Source: Pseudoflavonifractor sp. 524-17 (lineage in GTDB: Bacteria; Bacillota; Clostridia; Oscillospirales; Oscillospiraceae). From it: a stretch of DNA of 64,000 bases. Location of the stretch: the NCBI RefSeq assembly GCF_009935845.1, contig NZ_QWEK01000014.1, forward strand, positions 58,314 through 122,313, given 5' to 3'. The notes below the pieces were generated by a model, which saw only the letters and a program-made list of their open reading frames with translations, was not told the DNA's origin and did no database searches. Made by a program: the position numbers and the translations under genes. Positions 50,703 to 59,912 of the stretch are shown in pieces. Numbering within the stretch: position 1 is the stretch's first letter; each line of letters begins with the position of its first letter.

Positions 50703-51938
50703 ATGATGAGACGGCTTTTCGTTTTTGTATTATCCGCCTGCTTATTATCCCTGCTGTCCGCCTGTGAAAAGCAGGAGCAGCTCCCCAAGGATACCCCGCC
50801 GGCAGACGAGACCATTGCGCTGACAGTGTGGGGCGCGGAGGAAGATGAGGCATTGCTCCAGGAGATCTTCGCTTCATTCCAGGCCCATTACGCCGGCCAG
50901 GCCAGCTTCCGGATCACCTACCAGCCTCAAAGCGAGTCCAACTGCAAGGACGTTCTGCTGGGCGATCTGGAGGGGGGCGCGGACGTGTTCGCCTTCGCTG
51001 ATGACCAGGTGTCCGCGCTGGCCGCTGCCGGCGGGCTGGACCCGATCCCGGACGGAGCCGCCATTCAAAGCGCATCCCTCCCCGCCGCGGTGGAGGCGGC
51101 CAGTGTGGGGAACACGCTCTACGCCTATCCCCTCACCGCGGATAACGGCTATTTCTTGTACTACAACAAATCCTATTTCACACAGGCGGACGTCCAGCGT
51201 CTGGACCGGATATTGGAGACGGCCGCCCAGGCCGGGCGGCTGGTGGCCATGGATTGGTCCTCCGCGTGGTATGTCTACGCCTTCTTCGGCAATACCGGAT
51301 TGGAAGTAGGGCTGAACGAGGACGGCCTGACCAACTACTGCACCTGGAACAGCACAGACGGCCCCATCCGCGGGGTGGATGTGGCCCAGGCCATGCTGGA
51401 CATCGCGGCCAGCCCGGCCTTCTCCAACCGGACGGACACGGAGTTCCTATCCGGCGTACAGGACGGCTCTGTCATCGCCGGCGTCAGCGGCGTGTGGAAC
51501 GCGGTGGCGGTGAAGGAGGCGTGGGGGGAGAATATGGGGGCGGCCAAGCTGCCCACCTACACCTGCGCGGGACAGCAGGTGCAGATGGCTTCCTTCTCCG
51601 GCTGCAAGCTCATCGGCGTGAATGCCTACTCCCGCCACCCAGATTGGGCGGCGCGGCTGGCGGAGTGGATTGTCAGCGAGGAGAACCAGCGCCTGCGCTT
51701 TGCGCTGCGGGGCCAGGGGCCGGCCAATATCAACGCGGCCAACTCTCCGGAGGTCCAGGCGTCTCCGGCTATCGCGGCCCTGCTGGAGCAGTCCAATTAC
51801 TCCCAGCTCCAGCGGGTTGGCGGAAAATTCTGGGACCCTGTGGCCGAGTTTTCCGGCAGCATGGCTCAGGGGAACCCCTCCGGCGCATCCCTCCAGATCC
51901 AGCTGGACCGGCTGGTTGAGGGCGTGAGCGAGCGGTAA
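50703..51938 (+). CDS. Extracellular solute-binding lipoprotein
   Basis: 411 residues. Signal peptide and lipobox LLSAC with Cys21. Family 1 (sugar/oligosaccharide) binding-protein fold: ALTVWGAEEDEALLQEIF at the start of the mature protein, DVFAFADDQVSAL, AYPLTADNGYFLYYNK, GVSGVWNAVAV and a C-terminal AEWIVSEENQRLR. No ABC permease or ATPase gene adjoins. Directly followed (27 bases) by a chemoreceptor gene, so it probably presents a ligand to the receptor, or feeds an ABC transporter encoded elsewhere. Confidence 0.9.
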   Translation: MMRRLFVFVLSACLLSLLSACEKQEQLPKDTPPADETIALTVWGAEEDEALLQEIFASFQAHYAGQASFRITYQPQSESNCKDVLLGDLEGGADVFAFADDQVSALAAAGGLDPIPDGAAIQSASLPAAVEAASVGNTLYAYPLTADNGYFLYYNKSYFTQADVQRLDRILETAAQAGRLVAMDWSSAWYVYAFFGNTGLEVGLNEDGLTNYCTWNSTDGPIRGVDVAQAMLDIAASPAFSNRTDTEFLSGVQDGSVIAGVSGVWNAVAVKEAWGENMGAAKLPTYTCAGQQVQMASFSGCKLIGVNAYSRHPDWAARLAEWIVSEENQRLRFALRGQGPANINAANSPEVQASPAIAALLEQSNYSQLQRVGGKFWDPVAEFSGSMAQGNPSGASLQIQLDRLVEGVSER

Positions 51939-51965
51939 AACAAAACGGATATGGGGGGAAACGGT

Positions 51966-53552
51966 ATGAACGGCAGACTGACACTACAGCAACGTCTGGC
52001 CCTGCCCATTGTTCTGTTGGGCCTGATTGCGCTACTATCCAACATTTTGGCGGTATTCAGCATCAACAATGTCCACGCCAACGCAGGAACCATTGTGGAT
52101 GAGTACATGGTCAGCGAGGAGCGGCTGGAGGATATCCGGCAGTCCATTATGAACATACACCGCCTGGCCCTGTCCCACATTGTGGCGGCGGATCATGCCA
52201 CCATGATCCAGCTGGTTCAGGAGATCAAGGCGGAGGAGGCGGCTCTGGACGAAAAGCTGAGCGCCTACGAGCGCTTCCTCTCCCATGAGGACGAGGGCGC
52301 CTATCAATCTCTGCTGAGCGCCTATACGGAATTCAAGCACGCGCTGGTCCATCTGGTCTGCGCCAGCGCGGACAGCAAAACCCAGGACGCCTACGCCATG
52401 GCCAATGGCGACGTGGCCGGCTGGGGCGGCGTGGCGGAGGAGGCTGTTGATACGCTCTCCGCGTCCGTCAGCAGCCGGGCAGCGGCGGCCAGGGGAACGC
52501 TCACTCTGGTTTACATCATTTCCCTCATCACCAGCGCCTTTACCCTGATTGTGGGGGTCTTCCTGGTGGCGGTGGCGTTTCGGATCATCCGCAGATATGT
52601 GCTCACTCCCATTCAGGACGCCATGGGCACGCTCAAGGACAGCTCCGAGCGCATCAGCGGCGTAGTGGGCGATGTGCGCAAGCGGACCAAGACCTCCAAT
52701 AGCAGCGTCCGGAATCTCTCCGGCCTCACGGATCAGCTCTCCGCCGCCCTGGAGGAGATCGCAGGCAGCACCTCCGCCATCAGCACCAATGCCGCCAGCA
52801 CCCAGGGGGATACCCAGAGCATGGCGGAGGAGTGCTCCGCCATTACGGCATACTCTGCGGAAATGCGGGGGCGGGCCGAGGAGATGGAGCGTTCCGCCCA
52901 CAGCGAGAAGGAGCTGATCCGGTCCAAGACGGCAGATATCATGGACATGCTGGATCAGGCCATTGAAAAGAGCCGGAATGTAGAGCGGATCCGTGCGCTG
53001 ACCAAGGACATTCTTGATATCTCATCCTCCACCAACCTCATTGCCGTCAACGCCTCCATCGAGGCCGCCCGGGCCGGCGCGGCGGGCGCCGGATTTTCCG
53101 TTGTGGCCCAAGAGGTGCAAAAGCTGGCCAACTCCTGTACCGAAACTGCCAGCAACATCCAGGAGGTCAGCGGCGTGGTCACGGGGGCGGTGGAATACCT
53201 GGCCAGCAGCGCCCGGGAGCTGGCCGATTATCTGAGCCAGGCCGTCATAGACCAGCTGGAGCGCACTGTCCAGGCCGGCCGGCAGTACCGGGAGGACTCG
53301 GCCTATATTGGTCACGCTATGGAGGAGTTCAACGACAGGGCGGGCCGGCTAAAAAACGCTATGGATGAGATCGCCGCCTCCATCTCCAGCATCTCCGCCG
53401 CCATTGACGGCGCGGCCTCCGGTATCACCGGCGCGGCCGGCAGCACCCATATGCTGGTGAACGATATGGCCGGCATCACCGCGGGGATGGACACCAACCA
53501 GGAGATTGTGGGCGAGCTGCAAAAGCAGATGGACGTGTTTGCCAACCTCTAG
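51966..53552 (+). CDS. Methyl-accepting chemotaxis protein
   Basis: 528 residues from ATG 51966. Two transmembrane helices (about 12-34 and 185-210) enclose a four-helix-bundle ligand domain (about 35-184). After a HAMP-like stretch comes the signalling coil, whose hairpin tip SSTNLIAVNASIEAARAGAAG and VAQEVQKLA are intact and bind CheA/CheW. No C-terminal CheR-tether pentapeptide. Shares a transcript with the solute-binding lipoprotein. No che gene is visible here. Confidence 0.93.
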   Translation: MNGRLTLQQRLALPIVLLGLIALLSNILAVFSINNVHANAGTIVDEYMVSEERLEDIRQSIMNIHRLALSHIVAADHATMIQLVQEIKAEEAALDEKLSAYERFLSHEDEGAYQSLLSAYTEFKHALVHLVCASADSKTQDAYAMANGDVAGWGGVAEEAVDTLSASVSSRAAAARGTLTLVYIISLITSAFTLIVGVFLVAVAFRIIRRYVLTPIQDAMGTLKDSSERISGVVGDVRKRTKTSNSSVRNLSGLTDQLSAALEEIAGSTSAISTNAASTQGDTQSMAEECSAITAYSAEMRGRAEEMERSAHSEKELIRSKTADIMDMLDQAIEKSRNVERIRALTKDILDISSSTNLIAVNASIEAARAGAAGAGFSVVAQEVQKLANSCTETASNIQEVSGVVTGAVEYLASSARELADYLSQAVIDQLERTVQAGRQYREDSAYIGHAMEEFNDRAGRLKNAMDEIAASISSISAAIDGAASGITGAAGSTHMLVNDMAGITAGMDTNQEIVGELQKQMDVFANL

Positions 53553-53639
53553 CGCTGACCGCGCTCCGCTTCAGTCAGGGCCTTCCCTCGAAGCAGCTCC
53601 CATAAGGAAGTTGCCCCAAGGCGGGGGCCATAAATGACA

Positions 53640-54021
53640 AGTTACCTATTTGAACGGCCTAGCTTCGGCTACGCTGTCCTTTTATGCTTCTGCATGGCCT
53701 GATAGTAGGCTATATATATTCCTGCTCCAGAGTTTCCGGCTTTGGTGCCGTCCAAAGGCCGATGGTGTTGTAGTAGATGTCCGCTCTGTAAAATGGCCCA
53801 CCTTCAAATGGCCGCGGTCCAGCCGGGATAAATCCTTACTTGGCCGGAGCCTGATTGTGAGCGGAACCCTTCGCGTATGGGAACACCGGGGAACGCAGCT
53901 CAAATTTGAATGTCTCCCGGTCTACGATACCAAGGGTGTAGCCGCTGTCGTATAAACGCAGTAAAAACTTGGCCATCTGCTGGCTTGTGTGATAAGTCCC
54001 AAAGACCCTATCTCTCTCCAA
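53640..54021 (-). pseudogene. Decayed mobile-element gene
   Basis: From 54021 the frame reads MERDRVFGTYHTSQQMAKFL and later GIVDRETFKFELRSPVF to a TAA, then continues in frame as GFIPAGPRPFEGGPF...IYYNTIGLWTAP to a second stop, then shifts frame (AYYQAMQKHKRTA). At least one nonsense codon and one frameshift. I cannot name the family. Confidence 0.45.
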
Positions 54022-54038
54022 TGGTCAAAGTACGCGCC

Positions 54039-54233
54039 TTTTTCCTATCTCGCGCCTACAGATGGCATTTCGACAAAGGCAGAATAATCCTTTGAAACAA
54101 TGTCACGTTCCATCGCGTACTTATGCAGCGCTTTCATAAGTATTTTGTCATTATTGACAGAGGACTGAGAAAGCCCCTGTAATGCGTCCTGGCCGATGAT
54201 TTTTTGAAGGTGGTCTCTTGTGTTTCCTTCCAT
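54039..54233 (-). pseudogene. Tyrosine integrase remnant
   Basis: 62 residues beginning MEGNTRDHLQKIIGQD, with LMKALHKYAMERDIVSKDYS and FVEMPSVGAR, the end of the core-binding domain of phage/ICE tyrosine integrases. A TAG follows, then EKGAYFDHW resembling the start of the catalytic domain before the sequence decays. No catalytic residues are left. Confidence 0.65.
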
Positions 54234-54285
54234 ATTAGGTTATAATAAAAAGGAAATAGGCCCGTGAAAACTTACTTCCCTCGTA

Positions 54286-54322
54286 GCCGCCCCTGGTGCT
54301 GCAAGCGCCGGGGGCGGTTTTT
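54286..54322 (+). terminator. Terminator hairpin
   Basis: GCCGCCCC...GGGGCGG stem with inner GG/CC pairs and TTTTT. Confidence 0.75.
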
Positions 54323-54408
54323 CTTGACGACAATTGTGCCAGTGCCAAATAGTGAAATAGATGTGAATAAAACTTTCGTAAATAGAGCGGTGTAAGGGAG
54401 GCGATACC

Positions 54409-54486
54409 ATGAAAGCTGCTGCCGCATTTCAACAGAATGATGAAATAATTCATATGAGGGATATGGCTAGTGATACAGCAATCTGA
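54409..54486 (+). CDS. 25-residue possible leader peptide
   Basis: MKAAAAFQQNDEIIHMRDMA and five more residues, after GGGAGG at seven bases. Its stop overlaps the start of the 83-aa gene, suggesting coupling. No similarity known. Confidence 0.35.
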   Translation: MKAAAAFQQNDEIIHMRDMASDTAI

Positions 54487-54721
54487 TAAAACTCCGCCCC
54501 CAATACAGTCAGAAGAGGATGTGCCTTTAAACTCCAACGGAAACAGTGAAAGCAGAAAAGAAGACAGCAGCCTTTCAAAAGAAAAGAATGCACGAGGTCC
54601 TCTGGAATACAAAAAATTCCATCTTAGCTCTAAAACTCTTGGCTGGTGCATTTTCGATGCTTTCAGGCTAATTGTTATGACCATATTGGATTATATGTTC
54701 GGTTCAGACGCGAAGTCTTAA
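54470..54721 (+). CDS. Small hypothetical protein, 83 aa
   Basis: GTG start after GAGGG. A polar, serine/glutamate-rich N-terminal half, then a hydrophobic C-terminal segment (LGWCIFDAFRLIVMTILDYM) that may bind membrane. A terminator follows six bases later, supporting a real unit. No family. Confidence 0.4.
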   Translation: MIQQSDKTPPPIQSEEDVPLNSNGNSESRKEDSSLSKEKNARGPLEYKKFHLSSKTLGWCIFDAFRLIVMTILDYMFGSDAKS

Positions 54722-54727
54722 TTTTGC

Positions 54728-54758
54728 CGTCCCCCTGATGAACTAGGGGGGCGTTTTT
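54728..54758 (+). terminator. Terminator after 83-aa gene
   Basis: CGTCCCCCT/AGGGGGGCG stem, TTTTT after. Confidence 0.75.
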
Positions 54759-54878
54759 GTAAAGCGAAAACCGCCGGCACGACCGGTGGTTATGGTTTGG
54801 CAGCATCAAAGAAGAAGATATTTTACAAGCCAACAGAAATTCCGACTGGTATAATGGGAGAGGCAAGGAGGAAAACGT

Positions 54879-55715
54879 ATGAAAAAAGAAATACGAACGG
54901 TAGTCTACGACGACGAGCTGCACATCGAGGCTTACCGCTTTGAGGGGATCGTTCAGCCCTTCCCGAACCATTTCCATGAATACTATGTGATCGGATTTAT
55001 GGAGGATGGGCAACGTGTGCTGTCCTGCAAAAACCAGGAGTATACCATCATAAAGGGCGATGTTCTCCTGTTCAATCCCGGCGACAATCACGCCTGCATC
55101 CAAAGCGATAATGGAACCCTGGACTACCGGGGTTTTAACATCACAAAAGAGGTTATGCTGGACTTGGCGGAAGAAGCGACCGGCAGGCGGGAACTCCCCG
55201 GATTTTCGCGCAGCGTGATCTCTGATGAAGAAGTCACCTGTTACCTGCGCCCGCTCCATGAGCTGGTTATGAAAAGCTCCCATGAATTTGGGAAAGAAGA
55301 AAGTCTGCTGTTTCTGATTTCTCTGCTGATCCAGCAATACGGCCAGCCCTTTGAAAGTTGTATCCCGGAGTGCCGGGAGGAAATCGAAAAAGCCTGCGCC
55401 TTTATGGAACAGCACTACGCCGAGCGCATCTATTTAGATCAAATATGCCGCTGTGCCGGTTTGAGCAAGTCCACCCTGCTCCGATCTTTTGCGAAATCAA
55501 AGGGCGTGGCTCCGTACAGTTACCTGGAAAACATTCGCATTGGAAAAGCCAAGAAGCTGTTGGAACAAGGAGTGCCGCCCATTGAGGCGGCACTGCGAAC
55601 CGGCTTTTCCGACCAGAGCCACTTTACCAACTATTTCAACCGATTCATTGGGCTGGCCCCCGGTATTTATCGGGACATATTCAAGGATATGGAGGAACCG
55701 CCCCATGAAAGGTAG
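54879..55715 (+). CDS. AraC-family transcriptional regulator
   Basis: 278 residues. N-terminal cupin-like sensor domain (1-150) with PNHFHEYYVIGFMEDG and LLFNPGDNHAC. C-terminal double helix-turn-helix (about 170-270): LDQICRCAGLSKSTLLRSF, the second reader AALRTGFSDQSHFTNYF and RFIGLAPGIYR. ATG follows AAGGAGG. Overlaps the EamA transporter gene by 11 bases, so it likely controls it. Confidence 0.93.
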   Translation: MKKEIRTVVYDDELHIEAYRFEGIVQPFPNHFHEYYVIGFMEDGQRVLSCKNQEYTIIKGDVLLFNPGDNHACIQSDNGTLDYRGFNITKEVMLDLAEEATGRRELPGFSRSVISDEEVTCYLRPLHELVMKSSHEFGKEESLLFLISLLIQQYGQPFESCIPECREEIEKACAFMEQHYAERIYLDQICRCAGLSKSTLLRSFAKSKGVAPYSYLENIRIGKAKKLLEQGVPPIEAALRTGFSDQSHFTNYFNRFIGLAPGIYRDIFKDMEEPPHER

Positions 55716-56619
55716 CAGCACAACGGGGAATCTGGCGTCCCTGCTCACGATCATCATTTGGGGAACGACTTTTATCTCCACCAAAATCTTGCTGGTGGAT
55801 TTTCAGCCGGTGGAGATCCTGTTTTTCCGCTTCGTTATAGGGCTGGCCGCTCTGCTGCTGGTCTGGCCTCAGTCTCTGAAAGGTACAAGCAGACAGCAGG
55901 AATTGACCTTCGGATTGGCGGGACTGTGCGGAATCTGCCTATACTATCTTCTGGAAAATATCGCGCTCACTTATACAATGGCATCCAATGTGGGTGTTAT
56001 CATTTCCGTTGCCCCGTTTTTTACCGCGATCTTGTCCCATGTCTTTTTGAAAGAGGAAAGGCCGGAGGCCAGCTTTTTCATTGGTTTTGCCGTTGCGATG
56101 GCTGGAATTTTCCTTATCAGCTTCAACGGGTCTAAACTGGAATTGAACCCCGTTGGCGATTTACTGGCGCTGCTGGCCGCGCTTATTTGGGCCTGCTATT
56201 CTGTGCTGACAAAGAAGATCGGCGGGTACGGCTATCACACGATTCTGACCACACGGCGTATTTTCTGCTACGGCATCCTGTTTATGCTCCCGCCCCTGTT
56301 CCTGTTTGACTTCAAACTGGAATTAACCCGCTTTGCAAACCCGGTCTATCTGTTCAACATCCTTTTCCTGGGACTGGGCGCATCGGCCTTGTGCTTTGTC
56401 ACCTGGAATTTTGCGGTCAAGGTGCTGGGGGCTGTCAAGACAAGCATTTACATCTACATGGTTCCTGTGATTACGGTGGTCACATCGGTGGTGATTCTTC
56501 GTGAGAAGATCACCGCCCTGGCTGCTGCCGGAACGGTTTTAACGCTGGCGGGCCTATTGCTGTCAGAGGGGAAAGGATTTTTGAAAAAGGGGGGGAAACA
56601 AAATGGATTGGCAAAATAA
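55705..56619 (+). CDS. EamA/DMT family transporter
   Basis: 304 residues from ATG 55705 (GGAGG inside the end of the AraC gene). Ten helices in two EamA repeats: LTIIIWGTTFISTKILL and LLALLAALIWACYSVLTKKI. DMT proteins export amino acids or other metabolites. Coupled to the AraC gene; substrate unknown. Confidence 0.92.
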   Translation: MKGSSTTGNLASLLTIIIWGTTFISTKILLVDFQPVEILFFRFVIGLAALLLVWPQSLKGTSRQQELTFGLAGLCGICLYYLLENIALTYTMASNVGVIISVAPFFTAILSHVFLKEERPEASFFIGFAVAMAGIFLISFNGSKLELNPVGDLLALLAALIWACYSVLTKKIGGYGYHTILTTRRIFCYGILFMLPPLFLFDFKLELTRFANPVYLFNILFLGLGASALCFVTWNFAVKVLGAVKTSIYIYMVPVITVVTSVVILREKITALAAAGTVLTLAGLLLSEGKGFLKKGGKQNGLAK

Positions 56620-56762
56620 AACGTGCGTCATGGTGATTGACGAGAGCCTGCCGCAGACGATGAAAAATATGCCGCCCAGGTTTTGAGCTTTGACACTATG
56701 GGCGGTGCGATTGAATTTTGATACTCCACCGCACAGTTCAAAGACGAAGCTGCTCAAAAAGG
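56603..56762 (+). pseudogene. DUF2000-like remnant
   Basis: ATG 56603, with GGGGGG as SD inside the end of the EamA gene, gives MDWQNKTCVMVIDESLPQT, the typical start of DUF2000 proteins, but stops after 27 residues. A second frame then shows EKYAAQVLSFDTMGGAIEF to a TGA. Most of the gene has been lost. Confidence 0.5.
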
Positions 56763-56869
56763 GCCGGAATGATAAGAACAGCATCTATTAACTAGTCAGA
56801 TTCTAACGGTAAAAAATCGGAAGGACAAGGCCTGCTGAGCCTTGCCCTTCTGATTTATTTTGAGAGGGA

Positions 56870-57886
56870 TCAGAAAATTGCTCCGCTGCCCCAAACCTGG
56901 GCCCGTGTGATGGCCAGAACAGTTTCCGTCGGAATACCGGCGATCTCACTTCCAAAAATTTCCCGCAGATTTCCGCCCGTCAGCATAGCGGCAAGCTGGG
57001 ATTTTGCTGCGCTGGAAGAAAGCAGGTCAGATGCCTGCATCTGCCGCTGGATTTGCTTTTCCACCGCCAGCTTCATAAACTCGGCGTGACGGGCCATACG
57101 CAAATCCCACCAGCTTTCTGCATCGTCAGAACCGCTCTTGGAGCAGGTAATCTCGCCGCCCGCGCTGGAAGAACAGGCGTTACAGATATTGCCGTCCTCT
57201 CCGATGGCAACGGCCTGGGACATATCCCATGTACTCCCTGGCATGCTGGCCTCGTTCCGCGCCGCGTCAAAGGCAAACCAGGCGTCGATTTTTGCAAAAA
57301 TCTCCTGGGCGTAGGCGCTGTCTGTCTCCATGCGCTCCTGCACCTTGGGATGAATGACCACAGCCTTGCTCCCAGGCGGGACGCTGCCCAAGGCGTGAAT
57401 CTCCTTTGGAGCGGTAAATCTGCCGTCAATGGAGCCATAGAAGGGGTTGGCCCCAGTGGGCTGCCAATTTTCCAGCGTTTCCTTTGCTTTGTCCCCGTCC
57501 TGGTACAACAGATAATGGGGATAGTCGTTGCGTGTTCTCCAATAGCCGCTACTGGCGTCAAAGACGTGATAATAGACGTTGGGGTATTTGGCTTTCAGCA
57601 TGGTTTCCAGAGAAGGAGCCTGGGTTGCTTCGGTTGCCTCCACGCTCCCCGTCCGAACCTGCCTGGTAGCCCGCACCGACAAATCCATCATAAGACTTGC
57701 AGGCAAACCTGCCATGCCCATGAGGCCGCTCATGCCGGTGGTCAGCGTGTCCGTTCTCCCCCAGCTGGCCTGCGCCGCCAGATCGAGAAAACGGCTGCTC
57801 TGGACCCCGTTCTGCTTGGATTCACTGGCCTTTGCAGGGGCGCTGTATGACTGCGTCCCATAACTTGGCTGAATCGTATTGCTCAT
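56870..57886 (-). CDS. Unclassified cytoplasmic protein, 338 aa (LytTR cluster)
   Basis: 338 residues without signal peptide. Low-complexity start (about 1-85), then a conserved-looking domain: YPNVYYHVFDASSGYWRTRN, DYPHYLLYQ, GSKAVVIHPKVQERM, FAKIDAWFAFDAARNEAS and IAIGEDGNI (seen as AVAIGEDGN), with CNAC. I recall similar unnamed proteins in many Clostridia. It is the last gene of the LytTR operon, 14 bases after the 211-aa gene. Confidence 0.7.
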   Translation of the reverse strand: MSNTIQPSYGTQSYSAPAKASESKQNGVQSSRFLDLAAQASWGRTDTLTTGMSGLMGMAGLPASLMMDLSVRATRQVRTGSVEATEATQAPSLETMLKAKYPNVYYHVFDASSGYWRTRNDYPHYLLYQDGDKAKETLENWQPTGANPFYGSIDGRFTAPKEIHALGSVPPGSKAVVIHPKVQERMETDSAYAQEIFAKIDAWFAFDAARNEASMPGSTWDMSQAVAIGEDGNICNACSSSAGGEITCSKSGSDDAESWWDLRMARHAEFMKLAVEKQIQRQMQASDLLSSSAAKSQLAAMLTGGNLREIFGSEIAGIPTETVLAITRAQVWGSGAIF

Positions 57887-57900
57887 ATTTATTCCCTCCC

Positions 57901-58536
57901 TTAAAGCAGTCCCATCAAAAGCTCTGCGGCGCTGACGGAACCGCCGTTCATGCGGAGCTTCATCATCAGCCGCCGCTTTGCCGCGGCTTCCTCAGCGAGC
58001 TCCATATATTTTTTGTGACGTTCCATGCGCTGTTCCCAAAAGCTGCCCTTGGCCTTATCCTCAAACATGGCCGCTCCCTGATTGCCCATATAGCCCGGAT
58101 ACCAGCTCTCGCCGTGATATTGCTCCTTCGTGGCGCCAAAGTGATGGACCACATACCCTCCGCCGCACACCGATGTCCAAGGGTTCTCAAAGCGGAAATC
58201 CTGTGCCAGCGTATCCAGAACCCATGCTTCGTATTCCGGGTCGTTCTTCATAGCTTCAAAGCCTGCGTCCGTAATTTGGATGGAGATAGACTGCATCTGG
58301 CTGGAAGCGGACATCGGCAGAGCGGAAATTTTCTCCCAGATGGACTGTTTGTAAGCCTCCAGGCTCATATCCGCAGCTTCGCGGGCCCTCCCCGCTGGAA
58401 CGGCCTGTTCTGTTCTGAGCTGCGCCGTCAGACTCAAAAAACGGCTATCCTGCGCCGTTGACCGCTGAACGGCACCGCTTTTCAAAAAGCTCTCAGACAT
58501 CCTTGTCAAATAGTTGAGATGGATCGTATTGTTCAT
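57901..58536 (-). CDS. Unclassified cytoplasmic protein, 211 aa (LytTR cluster)
   Basis: 211 residues from ATG 58536 with AAAGGAG, overlapping the kinase stop (ATGA). N-terminal part shares the layout of the 338-aa neighbour (SRFLSLTAQ against SRFLDLAAQ). The core has YKQSIWEKISALPM, ITDAGFEAMKNDPEYEAWVL and VHHFGATKEQYHGESW. No secretion signal. Relatives in Clostridia are unnamed. Regulation by the adjoining two-component system is inferred from overlap. Confidence 0.7.
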   Translation of the reverse strand: MNNTIHLNYLTRMSESFLKSGAVQRSTAQDSRFLSLTAQLRTEQAVPAGRAREAADMSLEAYKQSIWEKISALPMSASSQMQSISIQITDAGFEAMKNDPEYEAWVLDTLAQDFRFENPWTSVCGGGYVVHHFGATKEQYHGESWYPGYMGNQGAAMFEDKAKGSFWEQRMERHKKYMELAEEAAAKRRLMMKLRMNGGSVSAAELLMGLL

Positions 58537-59912
58537 AAGCTGCTCCTTTCCTGCAATAAAACCGTTGCGGAAAATACTTGATCGTCCGTTTTCAACTCCA
58601 ATTCTCCCATATACTTCTCCGCCTCCCGGCGCACGTTGGACAGGCCGATGCCGTGCATGGGAACGTCCTCTTTTTTCGTTGTGACAGGCAAACCGTCCTG
58701 CCCGAACACCACCTCGCCCACGAAAGAGTTTTTGACCTCGATCAGAAAGAAACGTCCTTTTCTCTTTCCAGTCAGCGCAATAAACCGCTCGCCCTCGCCG
58801 GGCCTCTCGCAAGCATCCAGCGCATTTTGCAGAAGGTTTTGCAGGATGATACCCATATCAAAGGCGTCAAACCCCGGCGACTGGTAATGGAAATCCACCT
58901 GGAAGCGGATGCCCAAATCAAGGCTCCGCCGCCGTGTATCGTTGACGATCACATCCGTGACCGGGTTTCCCGTTTGAAGCGTCAATTCAAAGTCGCTGAT
59001 GCTCTCGTCCATCCGGGCGATATAGTCCTCCAGGCTGGCGTACTCGCCCCGACCGGCCAGCGCCTTGATGTTGGTCATGTGGCCCCGCATTTCATGTTTC
59101 AGTTGGCGGATACGGGTATAGAACTGCTCCGCCTCATGGATACGCGCCCGGATCGCCTGTGTCTGCTGGCGCTCCATATAGAGGATGGCCTGTTCCTCCC
59201 GCAGCGCCGCCATGCCCTGCTGAAAGGCGATGGTCAGGTAGGCCCCAACGTAAAACAACAGGGCCAGCACCGGCACAACCGCCAAAAACGCCGGGTGACG
59301 CTCATAGAGTTGGAGCAGAACGCCGTCCTTGAACTCGATCAGAAGCCGGGAGATCACCTGCCCGAACAGAATCCCTGCCGTTGGCACCAGGCTGAGATAG
59401 CACAGCTCCCAACCGTGGAGCGTCATACGCTGTTTCTGCATTTGACGCTGGAGGGCATAGAGCATGACCGCCAGCATAGCGGCATGGGACACCAAAAACA
59501 ACATAACCAGGAAAGCGGCCCGAAGAAAGACCGCCTCCGGCGGTTCCAAGCGAAAAGGGATTGACCGTTCCATGATGAAGTACAGGCTTTGCACCATCAG
59601 GCCGCTGGAAATCCTGGCGTTGAAATAGAGCAGCGTCAGGAGGGACACAAAGGGCTTTTCCAAGTCAATCCACTTTGATACCGCCAGCAGCAGCGCTGTC
59701 AGAATCAGACCAAAAGAGCCTTGCGGCAGCGCGGCCCGGTTGCATACGATCTCAAACAGAATGTAGATGGAAAATACAAGGAGCAGTTTTCGCCGCTTCC
59801 GGCCCCGGGAGGGGATAAAGGGGTTGAAAAAGGCGGTGAGCAGGACGGCATAGGACAATCCTGCCCCGGCGGAAAAGGCACTGTTGAAAATGCGGAATCC
59901 TGTTTCACTCAT
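58533..59912 (-). CDS. GHKL sensor histidine kinase (AgrC-like)
   Basis: 459 residues. Six to seven helices in the first 230 residues, a coil, then a phosphoacceptor helix with LKHEMRGHMTNIKAL and a GHKL ATPase domain with the N box LQNLLQNALDACE and GIGLSNVRREAE. This is the AgrC/ComD class that senses peptides or other envelope signals. Overlaps the LytTR gene on one side and the 211-aa gene on the other by 4 bases each. No signal-peptide gene seen. Confidence 0.92.
   Translation of the reverse strand: MSETGFRIFNSAFSAGAGLSYAVLLTAFFNPFIPSRGRKRRKLLLVFSIYILFEIVCNRAALPQGSFGLILTALLLAVSKWIDLEKPFVSLLTLLYFNARISSGLMVQSLYFIMERSIPFRLEPPEAVFLRAAFLVMLFLVSHAAMLAVMLYALQRQMQKQRMTLHGWELCYLSLVPTAGILFGQVISRLLIEFKDGVLLQLYERHPAFLAVVPVLALLFYVGAYLTIAFQQGMAALREEQAILYMERQQTQAIRARIHEAEQFYTRIRQLKHEMRGHMTNIKALAGRGEYASLEDYIARMDESISDFELTLQTGNPVTDVIVNDTRRRSLDLGIRFQVDFHYQSPGFDAFDMGIILQNLLQNALDACERPGEGERFIALTGKRKGRFFLIEVKNSFVGEVVFGQDGLPVTTKKEDVPMHGIGLSNVRREAEKYMGELELKTDDQVFSATVLLQERSSL

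Noticed and set aside
57832..58461. Plus-strand frame of 209 codons
   Set aside because: Antisense of the 211-aa gene that overlaps the kinase gene with a good SD.
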